From Nepenthes gracilis (lineage: Eukaryota; Streptophyta; Magnoliopsida; Caryophyllales; Nepenthaceae): a stretch of DNA of 64,000 nt. Below the pieces are notes generated by a model. The model saw only the letters and a program-made list of their open reading frames with translations, was not told the origin of the DNA and did no database searches. Shown here in pieces: positions 22,366 through 32,406 of the stretch. Each line of letters starts with the position of its first letter. Within the stretch, counting starts at the first letter, position 1. The stretch lies in NCBI GenBank assembly GCA_033239525.1, contig BSYO01000038.1:10047041-10111040 (forward strand), given 5' to 3'. The position numbers and the translations under genes are program-made.

Positions 22366-23498
22366 TTATGGGTCCATCACCCATGAATTGACCCGAATGT
22401 CGAGATCCATGGCAGAAAGGCTGCCAAAAAGTTACAACCTAGGTGAAAGCTCCCGCAATTTAAGGTCCGAGATTGCACAACTCAAGATCGCCTGCCAAGA
22501 CATGGGCCAACCCAGCAGCCCGCTATGAACGGCCATATTAGGACGACCCATGATCCTTTTTTCCACTTGCTGAGAAAATTTGCCACAATTTGTTAGTACA
22601 AATCTAGCAAATATTTTAAAAATATTTGCATGTGATTTGCATAATTTCTCTCAAAGTGGCAATTGTTATACCAAGTGCCTACATAATCACGTCAAAAAAG
22701 AAATGATATCCTTCAGTCAGTCACGATTGCCATAACAAGCACCGACTATCACAGTCGTTCCCGAAAAGGGAACTGTCATTGACAATCATTCATGATTATC
22801 TACACAGCTCAACAATCCCGCGTGAACAGCCGTTTGCTAGCATGGGCAGCCAATGGTCTAAGCACTATAAATACTCGTTTCCTCTCACAAGGGGGCAAAG
22901 AGAGGGAGAAAAAGCCATCTACACGCATGAAGAAAAGACCGGTGGATATCCTTCTCTCCACCGGCACACGAGGTCCCATTTTTTCTCCAACCAACCACTC
23001 TCCGATAAATGCAAGCCTGCCCTTCTTCCATGAGGCCAGCCCTCTGTCTAGAAGGCACCACCCGATGAATCTGGCCCTCCATTCCGGAGCCAAAAGTTCT
23101 CCCTTCAAGAGGCATAACCTCTATCTCAGGGGACCATCTAGAAGGCTTACCCTCTATCTAGGGGTGCCACCCTTAGTCGGGCATACCCATAAGCCATCCC
23201 TCAATTTGGTACACCTCCAAACCGCCTCTCAATTGGGCGCACCTAAACACTTAATCCCAACTATATGTATTTTTACATCATCGTATCTTTATATTATTTT
23301 AAAAAGATATCTGACTTGAACATTAAAATATATATCGAGAAGCGGGTCCCACCAATCCTCTGACCTCTCGTTCGTTCATTGTATTGTATAAGATCTAAGT
23401 TCAAAATGATAGAGACTGAATCGGCTCCAATTTGATCTAACACGAAAGATCGAATAACTTCATAACCTATATAATACTACAAATCTAGGGACGCATCA
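22366..23498 (+). mobile_element. Solo LTR, TSD ATTTT
   Basis: Runs from TTATGGGTCCATC (an expected TG start mutated to TT) to GGGACGCATCA. It is flanked by ATTTT at 22361-22365 and 23499-23503. The family features are present: a TATA box CTATAAATAC at about 22865 and a U5 block at about 23310-23400 (GACTTGAAC, CCCACCAATCCTCTGACC). The 175-codon frame at 22792-23319 lies wholly inside the LTR and is not accepted as a gene. Confidence 0.85.
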
Positions 23499-24717
23499 AT
23501 TTTCAACCATCTTAAGCCAATGAGAGAGTTGGCCCAAGAGATTGGTAGAACACTCTAGGGTGGCTTTTTCATTGCTTGATTGTGGCTTCATTCCTCATAT
23601 CTATCTTAATGATCTTGTGGTTGAAAGTTAAAGTCATGAATAATCGTTGCCATATCATCAACATCTACCACATCACCATAATTGGTGGTCATATCATTCA
23701 TTGAAATAATCTTCTTCAACTTGGATTGTATCACAAATTTAGCCCCTAATTTCACATATGTCAAAATTTTAAACAGTGAAATTTGAATTGAACATAAATG
23801 ATCAAATATGAACACTTTCTATGTTTCCTAGCAATTAACGAAATCATCAATGCTTAAGTGGCAGGGAAACATGGACTGTGCACGGTTTGTCGAGTCCAAC
23901 TTGTACTATTCATAAGTTTAAAAGTTTAGTGGTAGAAATAGACCCTAACTGCGTTGGCTTGACTTTCGATGAAAACCGATATTTGACTTTCATGGATTGT
24001 CAGGAAATAAGGAGTATGAGTCACACAAACGTGTCATGCTGATGGAAGATGTCAGTATGTACAGTATAGTTGTATAAAGATGATTATATGGGAAAGGAAA
24101 TTGCCTAAATTGTAGAACATTTTTGGATGACCCAAAAAATTATAAAAAATAGGAGGAGATGCACTTCATAATGTTCATAAGTAGAAATAATGTGAGTAGT
24201 CTTAAAATATTCTTAAAGAAAATATTTGTCTAAAATATTTTAAAATATAAATTTTAGCCGCTAATTAAATAAGTGTTATTTCTATATAAAGAAATGACCT
24301 ATCTCATTTGGAAACAAGTCAAATAAGATAACGTTAAAAATAAATATAATATTAATACGTATTAACCGATATGATTAGTAATAATATTTTCGTCCATAAT
24401 ATGAATACAAGTTAGAAAAATTGCTAAGCCTAAGGGAAGAGCCTGAAGTCCTTTTTATTAGAAAACCTTTGACAGACAGTAAATTAACAGCAAAAAGGCT
24501 GCCCTCTTTTTATTATTAAAACTTCTAATATTGATCATAGAATAAAATATCAGCTGACACGTAAAAAATCTACAGATATATATTGATTTCGGAATATCAC
24601 TATTGTATGCTGATCAACTTAGAACTAGCGCATAGAGCATGGCACACAAAATCCAAACTAGGGAGAGGAAAACATATGACCAACTTACCAATGCCAAGAA
24701 CAAGTGAAGGCCAAGTA
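23499..24717. other. AT-rich intergenic stretch
   Basis: No coding or repeat feature recognised between the solo LTR and the 3' end of the minus-strand gene. Confidence 0.5.
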
Positions 24718-25508
24718 TTAGCGCCGCTGTGCTTTCCTTCGTCTAGACTGCGCCTTCTGCCATTTCTTCCTCGGGATGAGTTTGCTCTTTGGTTTCAACT
24801 TCAACTCGGGCGAGAACTTGTAGTTCGGATCTCTCATACGGGCTTGTATATCCTCGAAGAACCGCATGTTTAGTTTCTTGGGTCCACCTTGTCTAAGCTC
24901 CGCATATTCAAGCCCTGAGACGATATTTTCAAATGCTCCAATTAGAATGTCTAAGTCACTCATTACCTCCCATACATTAACGTACCGCCCGTCGGGCCCT
25001 TTCTTCAACTTCTTCAGGGCATTCTCGACAGCAAGTTTCCTCGCTTTCTTTCCTGGGGCTAACTCTTCTGGTTCATTCTCGGCTTTCAATAAATTCGAGA
25101 TTGTTCTATACTTAGGTGTTTCTTCAAACTCGAACAATTTATCGATATATGCGTCGCTTTTTTCATTCGGGTATGGTTCCGTAGGTATGTCGTCATCGTC
25201 ATCTCCTTCGCTGCCAGTCCACAACGACTTCTCCTCATCGCTTCCCGACCACACACTCCATAACTCATCACTGTCATCAGCATCAATACGGTCAGAATGC
25301 TCCTTTGCTTTGAGTTTTACTTTTTTGATTTCTTTCTCGAGAGGAGTTTGCTTTTTCTGGGAATCACTTTCATCTTCGCTCGCTGTCCATAAACAATCCT
25401 CCTCGTCGAGCTCCTTTGCCCATGCTTTCCTGAACTCTTTACTCCCTGGTGCTCCATGGTCAAAAAGATCATAATGTTTTCTTTCACCTCGAGCATATGA
25501 TCGTGATG
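24718..25508 (-). CDS. Acidic, Lys-rich plant protein, probably mitochondrial (main 3' exon)
   Basis: An open exon of about 263 codons, on minus from acceptor TTTTTCACAG at 25508 (or TGTTCCAG about 20 bases upstream) to TAA at 24718-24720. It starts around SRSYARGERKHYDLF, resembling a mitochondrial cleavage site (Arg near -3, SYA). An acidic region carries three related motifs (LWTASEDE, VWSGSDEE, LWTGSEGDDDDD), and an ordered region has VNVWEVMSDLDILIGAFE. The tail is very basic (PRKKWQKAQSRRRKAQRR) and recalls an RNA- or ribosome-associated protein, but I do not recognise the family. Codon use is balanced and the sequence is far from the transposon-derived frames. Its 5' exon is discussed separately. 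The opposite-strand 202-codon frame is its shadow. Confidence 0.75.
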
Positions 25509-27046
25509 CTGTGAAAAACATAGAAAGCTGGAACATTATGGCAACACAAACAACCAGTGGGGGTATTCAGCACAGTTGTCAATCGAGATAATAGAGAAAA
25601 GTGCCGGCATAAAGATGTCGTTAGAGATCACTAGTTGCTTCATTGGTTGATCGAACCTCATGTTTTCGATCCATGTTTCTGTGGGGCCAGATACCGAACA
25701 TATATGGTGAAATCCAACTTATCTTTTCATCTAAATCATCACTTATAGTGATCATGTGACCAACATGTGGATTCTATACCAGTATAATAACATATAATGA
25801 AATATTAATTGATGTATATTAACTATTTTTTTCCTGCTTTACTTTACTCTTAAAAACCTAAATAAATATGTTTTATAAATGTATAAAATATACATAGGTT
25901 AAAAAAAAAAAAAAATGAAGATAGGTTATTCATTATGGAGAATCAATGCTCTAGATCAAATAAAGTTAACCTGCAATCCCTGTCTTTCATCGGTGTATAT
26001 TAGCTTAGTTGCACTTAATATGCTGGTATGGTTTGTTTTGGGATAATTTTTTGGATGACCCAATTTATCAAGTTTACTTTTAATAAAATTAACTAAAACT
26101 CCTCATATATGTAAACAAATTATTGAAGATCATTAGTATATAACTTTTTTTTGACGTGGTCACAAGTAAATAAAAATTTCCGCCCAGAATATCTAATTTT
26201 TATACCTATCAACCCCTGAAAGTGATAGTTAACCCAGCAACTAAATAATCATTGGCATCATAAACCCAAGATTTGCAGGAAGCATGCTAATTAAACATTG
26301 ACCTTAGTGATCCAAAACAACATTGGCATTCCTTCAACTCACAGCCAAACAATTCAAATTAAGGATCAATTCCCACCTGCGAATTTCCTTCAATCTCACA
26401 ATCTAAATAAAATTGGAACAACTCACTCTCATGTCTACATAATTTTTCTGTCAAACTACTTCACGGGATGTAAAATCACAGGCTGTAAAGTTGAACCCAA
26501 CCTACCACTGAATTTTCCTCGGGAAATCTAAAGTTGGACGAATTTGTTGCCCTCCAAATTGTAGGATTCAATGCCTTTTCTCTCGAGGTAGCGAAAAGAA
26601 AACAACGTTTGAGATTTGTTTCCGGAATAATTTGATGTCTACAATTCCAATTCCACGCCGTAAAATACAGCGCAAGTATGATCATCCAGGACTTTCAACA
26701 AACACATAGAGTGCATAACCGATTACCCCAAATCAGAGTTCCTAACCACTCAACCAATTGTTTGTTTCCTCGGAAAAAGTTAACGATTAAAAATCAAAAT
26801 TACAGGAAACGAAAAAAATAAAAAGGCCAGAGTAATTGAAACATCGTTTGAAATCAGAGACGAGAAGCAAACCTTGGAAAATGGCGGGAAACTCAGAAAT
26901 ATGTTGTTGCGTTGAACTGGCAACAATCAAGTCAGACAGAATATCGAATCTGAAAGAGACATCGCAATTGTAAAATCATCAATCGAGCGGAAAAAAATGT
27001 GGGGTCGAATGATTATCTGCGCAGGAAGATTGAGAGAAAGATTGAC
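25509..27046 (-). other. Putative intron of the acidic protein gene
   Basis: AT-rich sequence between the main exon and the candidate first exon. Short frames in it have no domains. A small middle exon might hide here, because the simplest splice from 27047 to 25508 does not keep frame. Confidence 0.45.
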
Positions 27047-27138
27047 CTTGGAAAAGGCAAGGATTGCAAATGGGTATTCTGGGTTACGAAGAGAGAAGGG
27101 AGCAGAGAGAAGCGGGAACAAAGCCTTCGAGCCATCAT
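27047..27138 (-). CDS. Candidate first exon with mitochondrial presequence
   Basis: On minus, ATGATGGCTCGAAGG opens MMARRLCSRFSLLPSLF, a basic, Ser/Leu-rich, acid-free N-terminus typical of mitochondrial targeting peptides, ending at a possible donor CCAAG|GTCAAT. From this donor (phase 2) the acceptor at 25508 (needs phase 1) is out of frame. An alternative donor TCTTC|GTAACC at 27088 (phase 0) joins in frame to the TGTTCCAG acceptor, giving LF then LSMFFTASRSYARG. Either a middle exon exists or the second solution is right. A transcript would settle it. Confidence 0.45.
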
Positions 27139-27228
27139 CCCTCCCTGTAGGGGTGGCTAATTGGGGTTTTATCAGAGTATTTTTATTGAAGCCTCTGAAT
27201 GAACATTTAAATCTCTCATGTTATTTTC

Positions 27229-27239
27229 TTTTATATGAG
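27229..27239 (-). promoter_or_regulatory. TATA-like box of the acidic protein gene
   Basis: On minus the sequence TCATATAAAAG lies about 95 bases upstream of the candidate ATG at 27138, a normal distance for a plant core promoter with a short leader. A GCC/ACC trinucleotide-rich stretch (27297-27345) sits just upstream. Confidence 0.4.
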
Positions 27240-27705
27240 AGCCTATTTTTCTCTCAAACAATTGTTTTTCTTTTATTTTTTTATCCTAAAGTGTTTGCCG
27301 CCACTCTTGCCGCCGCCGCCACCACCACCGCCACAGCCGCCAAAAATCCCTTTTTGTGATAATTTGAGGCAAAATACAATCAAATAGTGAAATTATTATT
27401 CCTCTAAAAATAAGAAAAAAATAAAATTTTAAATTGAGCTAAAGACTTAAAATTTTAAATTAAGCTATTATTAATATTGTTGGAATTTAAGTGAGATTAC
27501 ATTGTTGTTATGTCATATTATCTTCCTCAAAACGAAGTAACAATTACCACTAAAAGATATATTAAAATATATATATTAAGATATTTTTAAAAAAATATAT
27601 CTAAAAATTTTAAAAAATAACAAATATTATTTAATTATTATAGATGATCAATACAGATAATCTGGCATGTGACATATTACTATAATAAAGATTTAAATTT
27701 AAAAT

Positions 27706-28199
27706 TGATGGGTACAGTATAACCGACCCAAGAAACAACTGCACAAACCGTTTTATGTAATCCACAAACGGTTATAACCGGTGGTTATCACTGGTGGTTA
27801 ATTATGGATAAAATTCAACCATAACCGACCGAAAAGCAAAAATAGCCAAGAAACCTCCAGAGAGAGGAGGTCATATATAAAGAGGAGTTATCCTCCATGA
27901 AAGGGGGAGAGAGGAGGAGAGGGTAGGAAAAACTCTATCTCTTTCTCTGAAAATTACTATCTATAAAAAATAGAATACATCTTTTTCTTTTTATTCTCAA
28001 AAAGGCCATGACTGACTTGAGCGTCGGAGAGCCTTTGGGGATTTAGCCCCATTGGCCTTCTGACCATCTCATCTACTTTTGTGTTGCACAGGACTCAAAT
28101 TCAAGACTATGGAGACGGATCCGCATCAGATCGACAAACAAGAAGATCCGATTTGCGGCCCCTGACCCGTAGGACAATCCGAATTTCTGGTACGCAATA
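27706..28199 (+). repeat. 5' LTR of the non-autonomous element
   Basis: Contains a TATA-like CATATATAAAGAGG at about 27872-27885, a GA-rich leader and the U5 block GACTTGAGCGTCGGAG at 28014-28029, as in other LTRs of this window. Paired with 31913-32406. Confidence 0.9.
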
Positions 28200-28200
28200 T

Positions 28201-28218
28201 TGGCGCAGTCTGTGGGAA
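28201..28218 (+). other. Primer binding site
   Basis: TGGCGCAGTCTGTGGGAA lies one base after the LTR. It resembles the TGGCGCCGTCTGTGGG sites of plant Tat-type elements, with C to A at one position. I do not assign the tRNA with certainty. Confidence 0.75.
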
Positions 28219-28630
28219 ATGGCAAAAAAGCCAGTTTTACCACTAAAAAGTATAAAAGCAAAACTGACGCAGTTATGGTAAACATTCCAACCAGAGAAGT
28301 TAAACGACTTCCTAAACAAATGATGGCAGTGTTCACCCTGCCATTGGCGCGTTGCGCTTGGGGGCTGGGGCTAATTCCTATCTTCTGCGATTTCCCAGTA
28401 AGGAGAAGTCGGAGAGCCAAGCCAAATCCCAGTGACGCTCTCACCACTCTTAATGATTCTGCAAATACCCATAAAGAAATCGGCAGGCATTTTTCATGCA
28501 AGAGATCAATACTCGTGAAAATTATACATCCGAAATACTCCAGACTTTGTGTATAGTGGTCAAACGCTGGGGGCTTTTCCTTCACACCGGTATCTAATAG
28601 CCCAAAAAAGAAAAAAAGTTTTGGCCCACA

Positions 28631-28698
28631 GCCGGTTTGACTTTGTCAAACCGGCCTCTACTCCATTTCCACAGCCGGTTTGACTAAGTCAAACCGGC
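28631..28698. repeat. Two perfect 11-bp hairpins
   Basis: GCCGGTTTGAC pairs with GTCAAACCGGC across a TTT loop at 28631-28655, and again across a TAA loop at 28674-28698. They lie in the leader part of the non-autonomous element, upstream of the tandem-repeat zones. Confidence 0.9.
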
Positions 28699-29595
28699 AT
28701 CAACTCCCTTTTCATAAAAAAAAAACGAAAAGCAGAATGAAAAAAAAAAAGATGAGAAAGGCGACATGCCAGCGCGCAGAACGGCAGTGACCACCGTCGC
28801 AGGAGGAAATGATGCCCAGAGCTGACACTGTTGAAACCTCTTCCACATTTCCCCTCGATTTTATGCTGAAATATGAAGAGGTGGAGTGAAATCGCGAAGC
28901 TTTTCAGCGCAAGAGCCACCGTTTCCGTTACCATCATCATCACAGAAAAAACCAATAAATTCGAGGCATGTAAATCTTTCCTTCCTCTCTGTGGATGCCA
29001 GTATTGTGTTTTCATATGGCAAGTTTGAGGAAGATCGGCCGAAATTTTGGTAAATTGCGGTGGAGAAGGACAGAGGACTGCAGACGGCGTTTGCATGCGG
29101 AGCCATCGCTATTGTCGCCGTCGCATGGGCTATTACCGTGGCCGGCGCTGTCTCTTATGCCAGGACAGCACTTCACCGGTGCTCATCATCTTCAAAGCCC
29201 TCTCTTTTTGGTTCCTCAGCCAAGGACAGAGCCACTCCGTCCAAAAGCAGAGCAAGCCGTGCAGAAAAGAAGCAGTTGGCTCTCAAAATCAACTCCGGAA
29301 TTTCCTCTCACAAAAAAACCGATTTCCGGAATCTCCTCTCACAAATGCCGATCCAGAAAAACGGCTCCAGCAGGTAACAAAAAAAAAAAGGAGAAGATAG
29401 GTGCGAAGAACGGCAACAACAACTATCGCCGAAGAAGACAAATCCCAAATCTAAAGCTGACAAAGCCTTCTCCATCCTTACCCCTTCGATTTGCGCTGCA
29501 GAACAGGAAAAAGGGAGGATTGAAATCGTGAACCCTAGGTGCAAACGCCATAATCGTCGCTATCGAAGCACACCGAAAATCTCTCCTGCTGATTT

Positions 29596-29885
29596 TCACT
29601 CCGGCAACAGCGACTTCGGATTTCAAAAATCACTCCGGCAACAACGACTTCGGATTTCAAAAATCCACTCCGGCAACAGTCACTTCGGCTTCCAAAAATT
29701 CACTACAGCAACAGCCACTTCGGCTTCCAGATTCACTCTGGCCACAGGGAACGTCGTCTTCCGAAAATTCACTCCGGCAATAGCCACTTCAGCTTCCGGA
29801 TTATAATCCAGTCACAGCGCACTAGCGTTCCAAAAATCCACTCCGGCCAGCAGTAACTATGGCATCCCAAAAATTCACTTCGGCT
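29596..29885. repeat. Degenerate 33-37-bp tandem repeat
   Basis: About eight units of the type CACTCCGGCAACAGCGACTT followed by CGG(A/C)TT(C/T)(C/A)AAAAAT, inside the non-autonomous element. The first three units are close to identical and later ones drift. Confidence 0.85.
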
Positions 29886-29904
29886 CCCAAACTTAATTTT
29901 GCAT

Positions 29905-30660
29905 TAAGGAGGCCGAACTTGATTTCTAAAAGCCAAACTCGATTCCTTAAGGGGCGAAATGAATTTCATGCGCACAAGCCGAACTTGATTTCTAAAAGCC
30001 GGACTAGATTCTTCAAGAATCCGAACTCGATTTTTCTTGTATAAGCAACCGGATATGATTGCAAACAAAACCGAACTTGATTTCAGGACCGTTTTCGATT
30101 AAATCTACAGAAACCGACTTCGGTTTTGACAAATCGATTTCGATTTCTACGCTAGGGCCGAGTTCGACTTCGTTGCAGGCCAATTTCGATTGAATCTACA
30201 AAGGCTGATTTTTGGTTCCGATTTCTCAAGTCCATTTCAATCTTTGATGCAAGGCCCATTGTCGATTTTTAATGTAAGGGCTAAGTTCGATTTAAATGCA
30301 ATGCCGATTTCAGGGGCGAGTTCAACTGATTCCAGCAAAAGCTGAGTTCAAATTTGCATAAAAGGGCTGATCCATTTTTAAAGCAGCCAACTTCAGTTTC
30401 GAGGACCGGTTTTGATTTTAAACACGTGAAGGAGCCAGTTTCGCTTTTATCATATAAAGGAGCCGGTTCCGATTTCTTATGCAAAAAGGGGCCAATTTTG
30501 GTTTCTAATGCAAGAGCCGGGTTCAATTACAAACCAATGCCGAGTTCATGGCCAATGTTTAATGCAGAGGCCGAGTTCAATTACAAATGTCGAGTTCAAT
30601 TTTCATGCAGCCAAGTTCATTTTGCAAATGCAGAATGTCGACGTTTAATGTATAAAGCAT
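29905..30660. repeat. Degenerate 'gccgagttcgatttc' repeats
   Basis: Numerous irregular units of about 25-40 bp built on (G/A)CCGA(G/A)(T/C)TTGATTTC, interrupted by short T/A-rich pieces. It forms the second repeat zone of the non-autonomous element. Short frames here are by-products. Confidence 0.7.
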
Positions 30661-30683
30661 GAACTTTAAAATAGAGCAGGGAC

Positions 30684-30910
30684 TTCAATCAACTCCGGAC
30701 TTCAGCCAGCTCCGGACTTCAGCCAGCTCTGGACTTCAGCCAGCTCCGGACTTCAATCACCTCCGGACTTCAATCAACTCCGGATTTCAATCAACTCTGG
30801 TTAATTTCCACTCCGGCTCTCAAGTGTGAGACCGTCAACTCCGGAAGGCTACCAATCTCGAACTTCAATCAACTCCGGATTTAGGCTAACTCCGGACTTC
30901 AATCGACTTC
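30684..30910. repeat. 17-bp tandem repeat
   Basis: Units alternate GGACTTCAATCAACTCC and GGACTTCAGCCAGCTCC. The core 30684-30800 has about seven copies, with scattered degenerate copies to 30910. Third repeat zone of the element. Confidence 0.85.
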
Positions 30911-31443
30911 AGATTTCAGCGCAGATTTTCCCCTAGCAGCACGAAGCACTTCGAAAAATCTCTCGCAAATTTCGGAATGAGCCTTTGAAGGTGTAGAAAC
31001 CAATTTCAACTTCAAAACCGGCATCTTCTCTCACAAGAAACCGGTTCAAGTTACATATGGTGTAATACATCCTATAATGAGTGATCAAACCCGATACAAC
31101 GATTTTTATTAGTTGTCTTCTAGCAGTTTCAACTGCTTCAATTTATATACCGATTCCAAGATGTTATGCTGGGGACTTCGCCCCTAAACTCTCACAGAAT
31201 TAAAGACGTCCAACATTCGCAGAAAAGAGTGTGGATTGATAATCTCGTAGCCCAAGCGGCCATTAGTGACAAGGCATGACGGTGATCAGGAAATTGATTC
31301 AATCATTAAATACCGATGAAAGCCAAGAGTATGGTCCACATCGCACCAAGCTCATGGCACTCTGTCTAATTTAAACACCGAGCGGCCAAAAAGAGATCAA
31401 ATATTAAACCTCGGTTACACACCGAGCGGCCCAAAAGAGGTCG

Positions 31444-31819
31444 AATAAACCCGGAGTGACCAAGAAGCGGGAGTCACCAAATCCGGAGTCAATAAACCCG
31501 GAGTGACCAAGAAGCGGGAGTCACCAAATCCGGAGTAAATAAACCCGGAGTGACCAAGAAGCGGTAGTCACCAAATCCGGAGTAAATAAACCCGGAGTGA
31601 CCAAGAAGCGGGAGTCACCAAATCCGGAGTCAATAAACCCGGAGTGACCAAGAAGCGGGAGTCACCAAATCCGGAGTAAATAAACCCGGAGTGACCAAGA
31701 AGCAGGAGTCACCAAATCTGGAGTAGATAAACCCGGAGTGACTAATAGGCGGGAGTCACCAAATTCGGAGTCAATAAACCCGGAGTGACCAAGAAGTTGG
31801 AGTTACCAAATCCGGAGTA
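31444..31819. repeat. 47-bp minisatellite, eight copies
   Basis: Eight head-to-tail units of exactly 47 bp starting AATAAACCCGGAGTGACC and ending CCAAATCCGGAGT(A/C). The first five are nearly identical and the last three carry several substitutions. It sits about 90 bp before the 3' LTR, in the position where Tat-lineage elements carry 3' tandem repeats. It is not a CRISPR array: the units are contiguous without spacers. Confidence 0.93.
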
Positions 31820-31912
31820 AATTAATCCGAAATCATTAAAAATTCTAAGTAATCAATCCCATCAGAAAATATGTTAGAAGTTAAAATTTTAATCTTCTAG
31901 TATGGGGGGCTA

Positions 31913-32406
31913 TGATGAGTACAGTATAACCGACCCAAGAAATAACTGCACAAACCGTTTTATGTAATCCACAAGCGGTTATAACCGGTGGTTATCACTG
32001 GTGGTTAATTATGGATAAAGTTCAACCACAACCGACCGAAAGGCAAAAATAGCCAAGAAACCTCCAGAGAGAGGAGGTCCTATATAAAGAGGAGTTATCC
32101 TCCACGAAAGGGGGAGAGAGGAGGAGAGGGCAGGAAAAACTCTCTCTTTTTCTCTGAAAATTACTATCTATAAAAAATAGAATACATCTTTCCCCTTTTA
32201 TTCTCAAAAAGACCATGACTGAGTTGAGCGTCGGAGAGCCTTTGGGGATTTAGCCCCATTGGCCTTCTGACCATCTCGTCTACTTTTGTGTTGCACAGGA
32301 CTCAGATTCAAGACTATGGAGATGGATCCGCATCAGATCGACAAACAAGAAGATCCGATTTGCGGCCCCTGACCGTAGGGACAATCCGAATTTCTGGTAC
32401 GCAATA
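31913..32406 (+). repeat. 3' LTR of the non-autonomous element
   Basis: Starts TGATGAGTACAG (TGATGGGTACAG in the 5' LTR) and ends TACGCAATA, with the same length as the 5' LTR and the same internal TATA and U5 blocks. Confidence 0.9.

Larger units (their letters stand above)
27706..32406 (+). mobile_element. Complete non-autonomous LTR retrotransposon (LARD-like), TSD AAAAT
   Basis: Two LTRs of 494 bp each (27706-28199 and 31913-32406), both TGATG...GTACGCAATA, are flanked by AAAAT at 27701-27705 and 32407-32411. One base after the 5' LTR a primer binding site reads TGGCGCAGTCTGTGGGAA. A polypurine tract TATGGGGGGCTA precedes the 3' LTR. The 3.7-kb internal region has no protease, RT, RNase H or integrase, so the element must have moved with proteins from elsewhere. 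TGGCGC..GTCTGTGGG binding sites and 3' tandem repeats are known from Tat-lineage Ty3/gypsy elements, which I infer as the helper. The LTRs differ from each other at few positions, so insertion was relatively recent. Confidence 0.9.

Noticed and set aside
22792..23319. 175-codon plus frame
   Set aside because: It lies wholly within a solo LTR bounded by ATTTT duplications, has no domain, and overlaps other frames; it is a by-product of LTR sequence.
24866..25474. 202-codon plus frame rich in Ser
   Set aside because: It is the antisense shadow of the acidic minus-strand exon at 24718-25508.
28073..28585. 170-codon minus frame
   Set aside because: It crosses the LTR end, PBS and leader of the non-autonomous element on the wrong strand.
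31444..31819. CRISPR-like regular array
   Set aside because: The 47-bp units are contiguous with no unique spacers, inside a plant retrotransposon.
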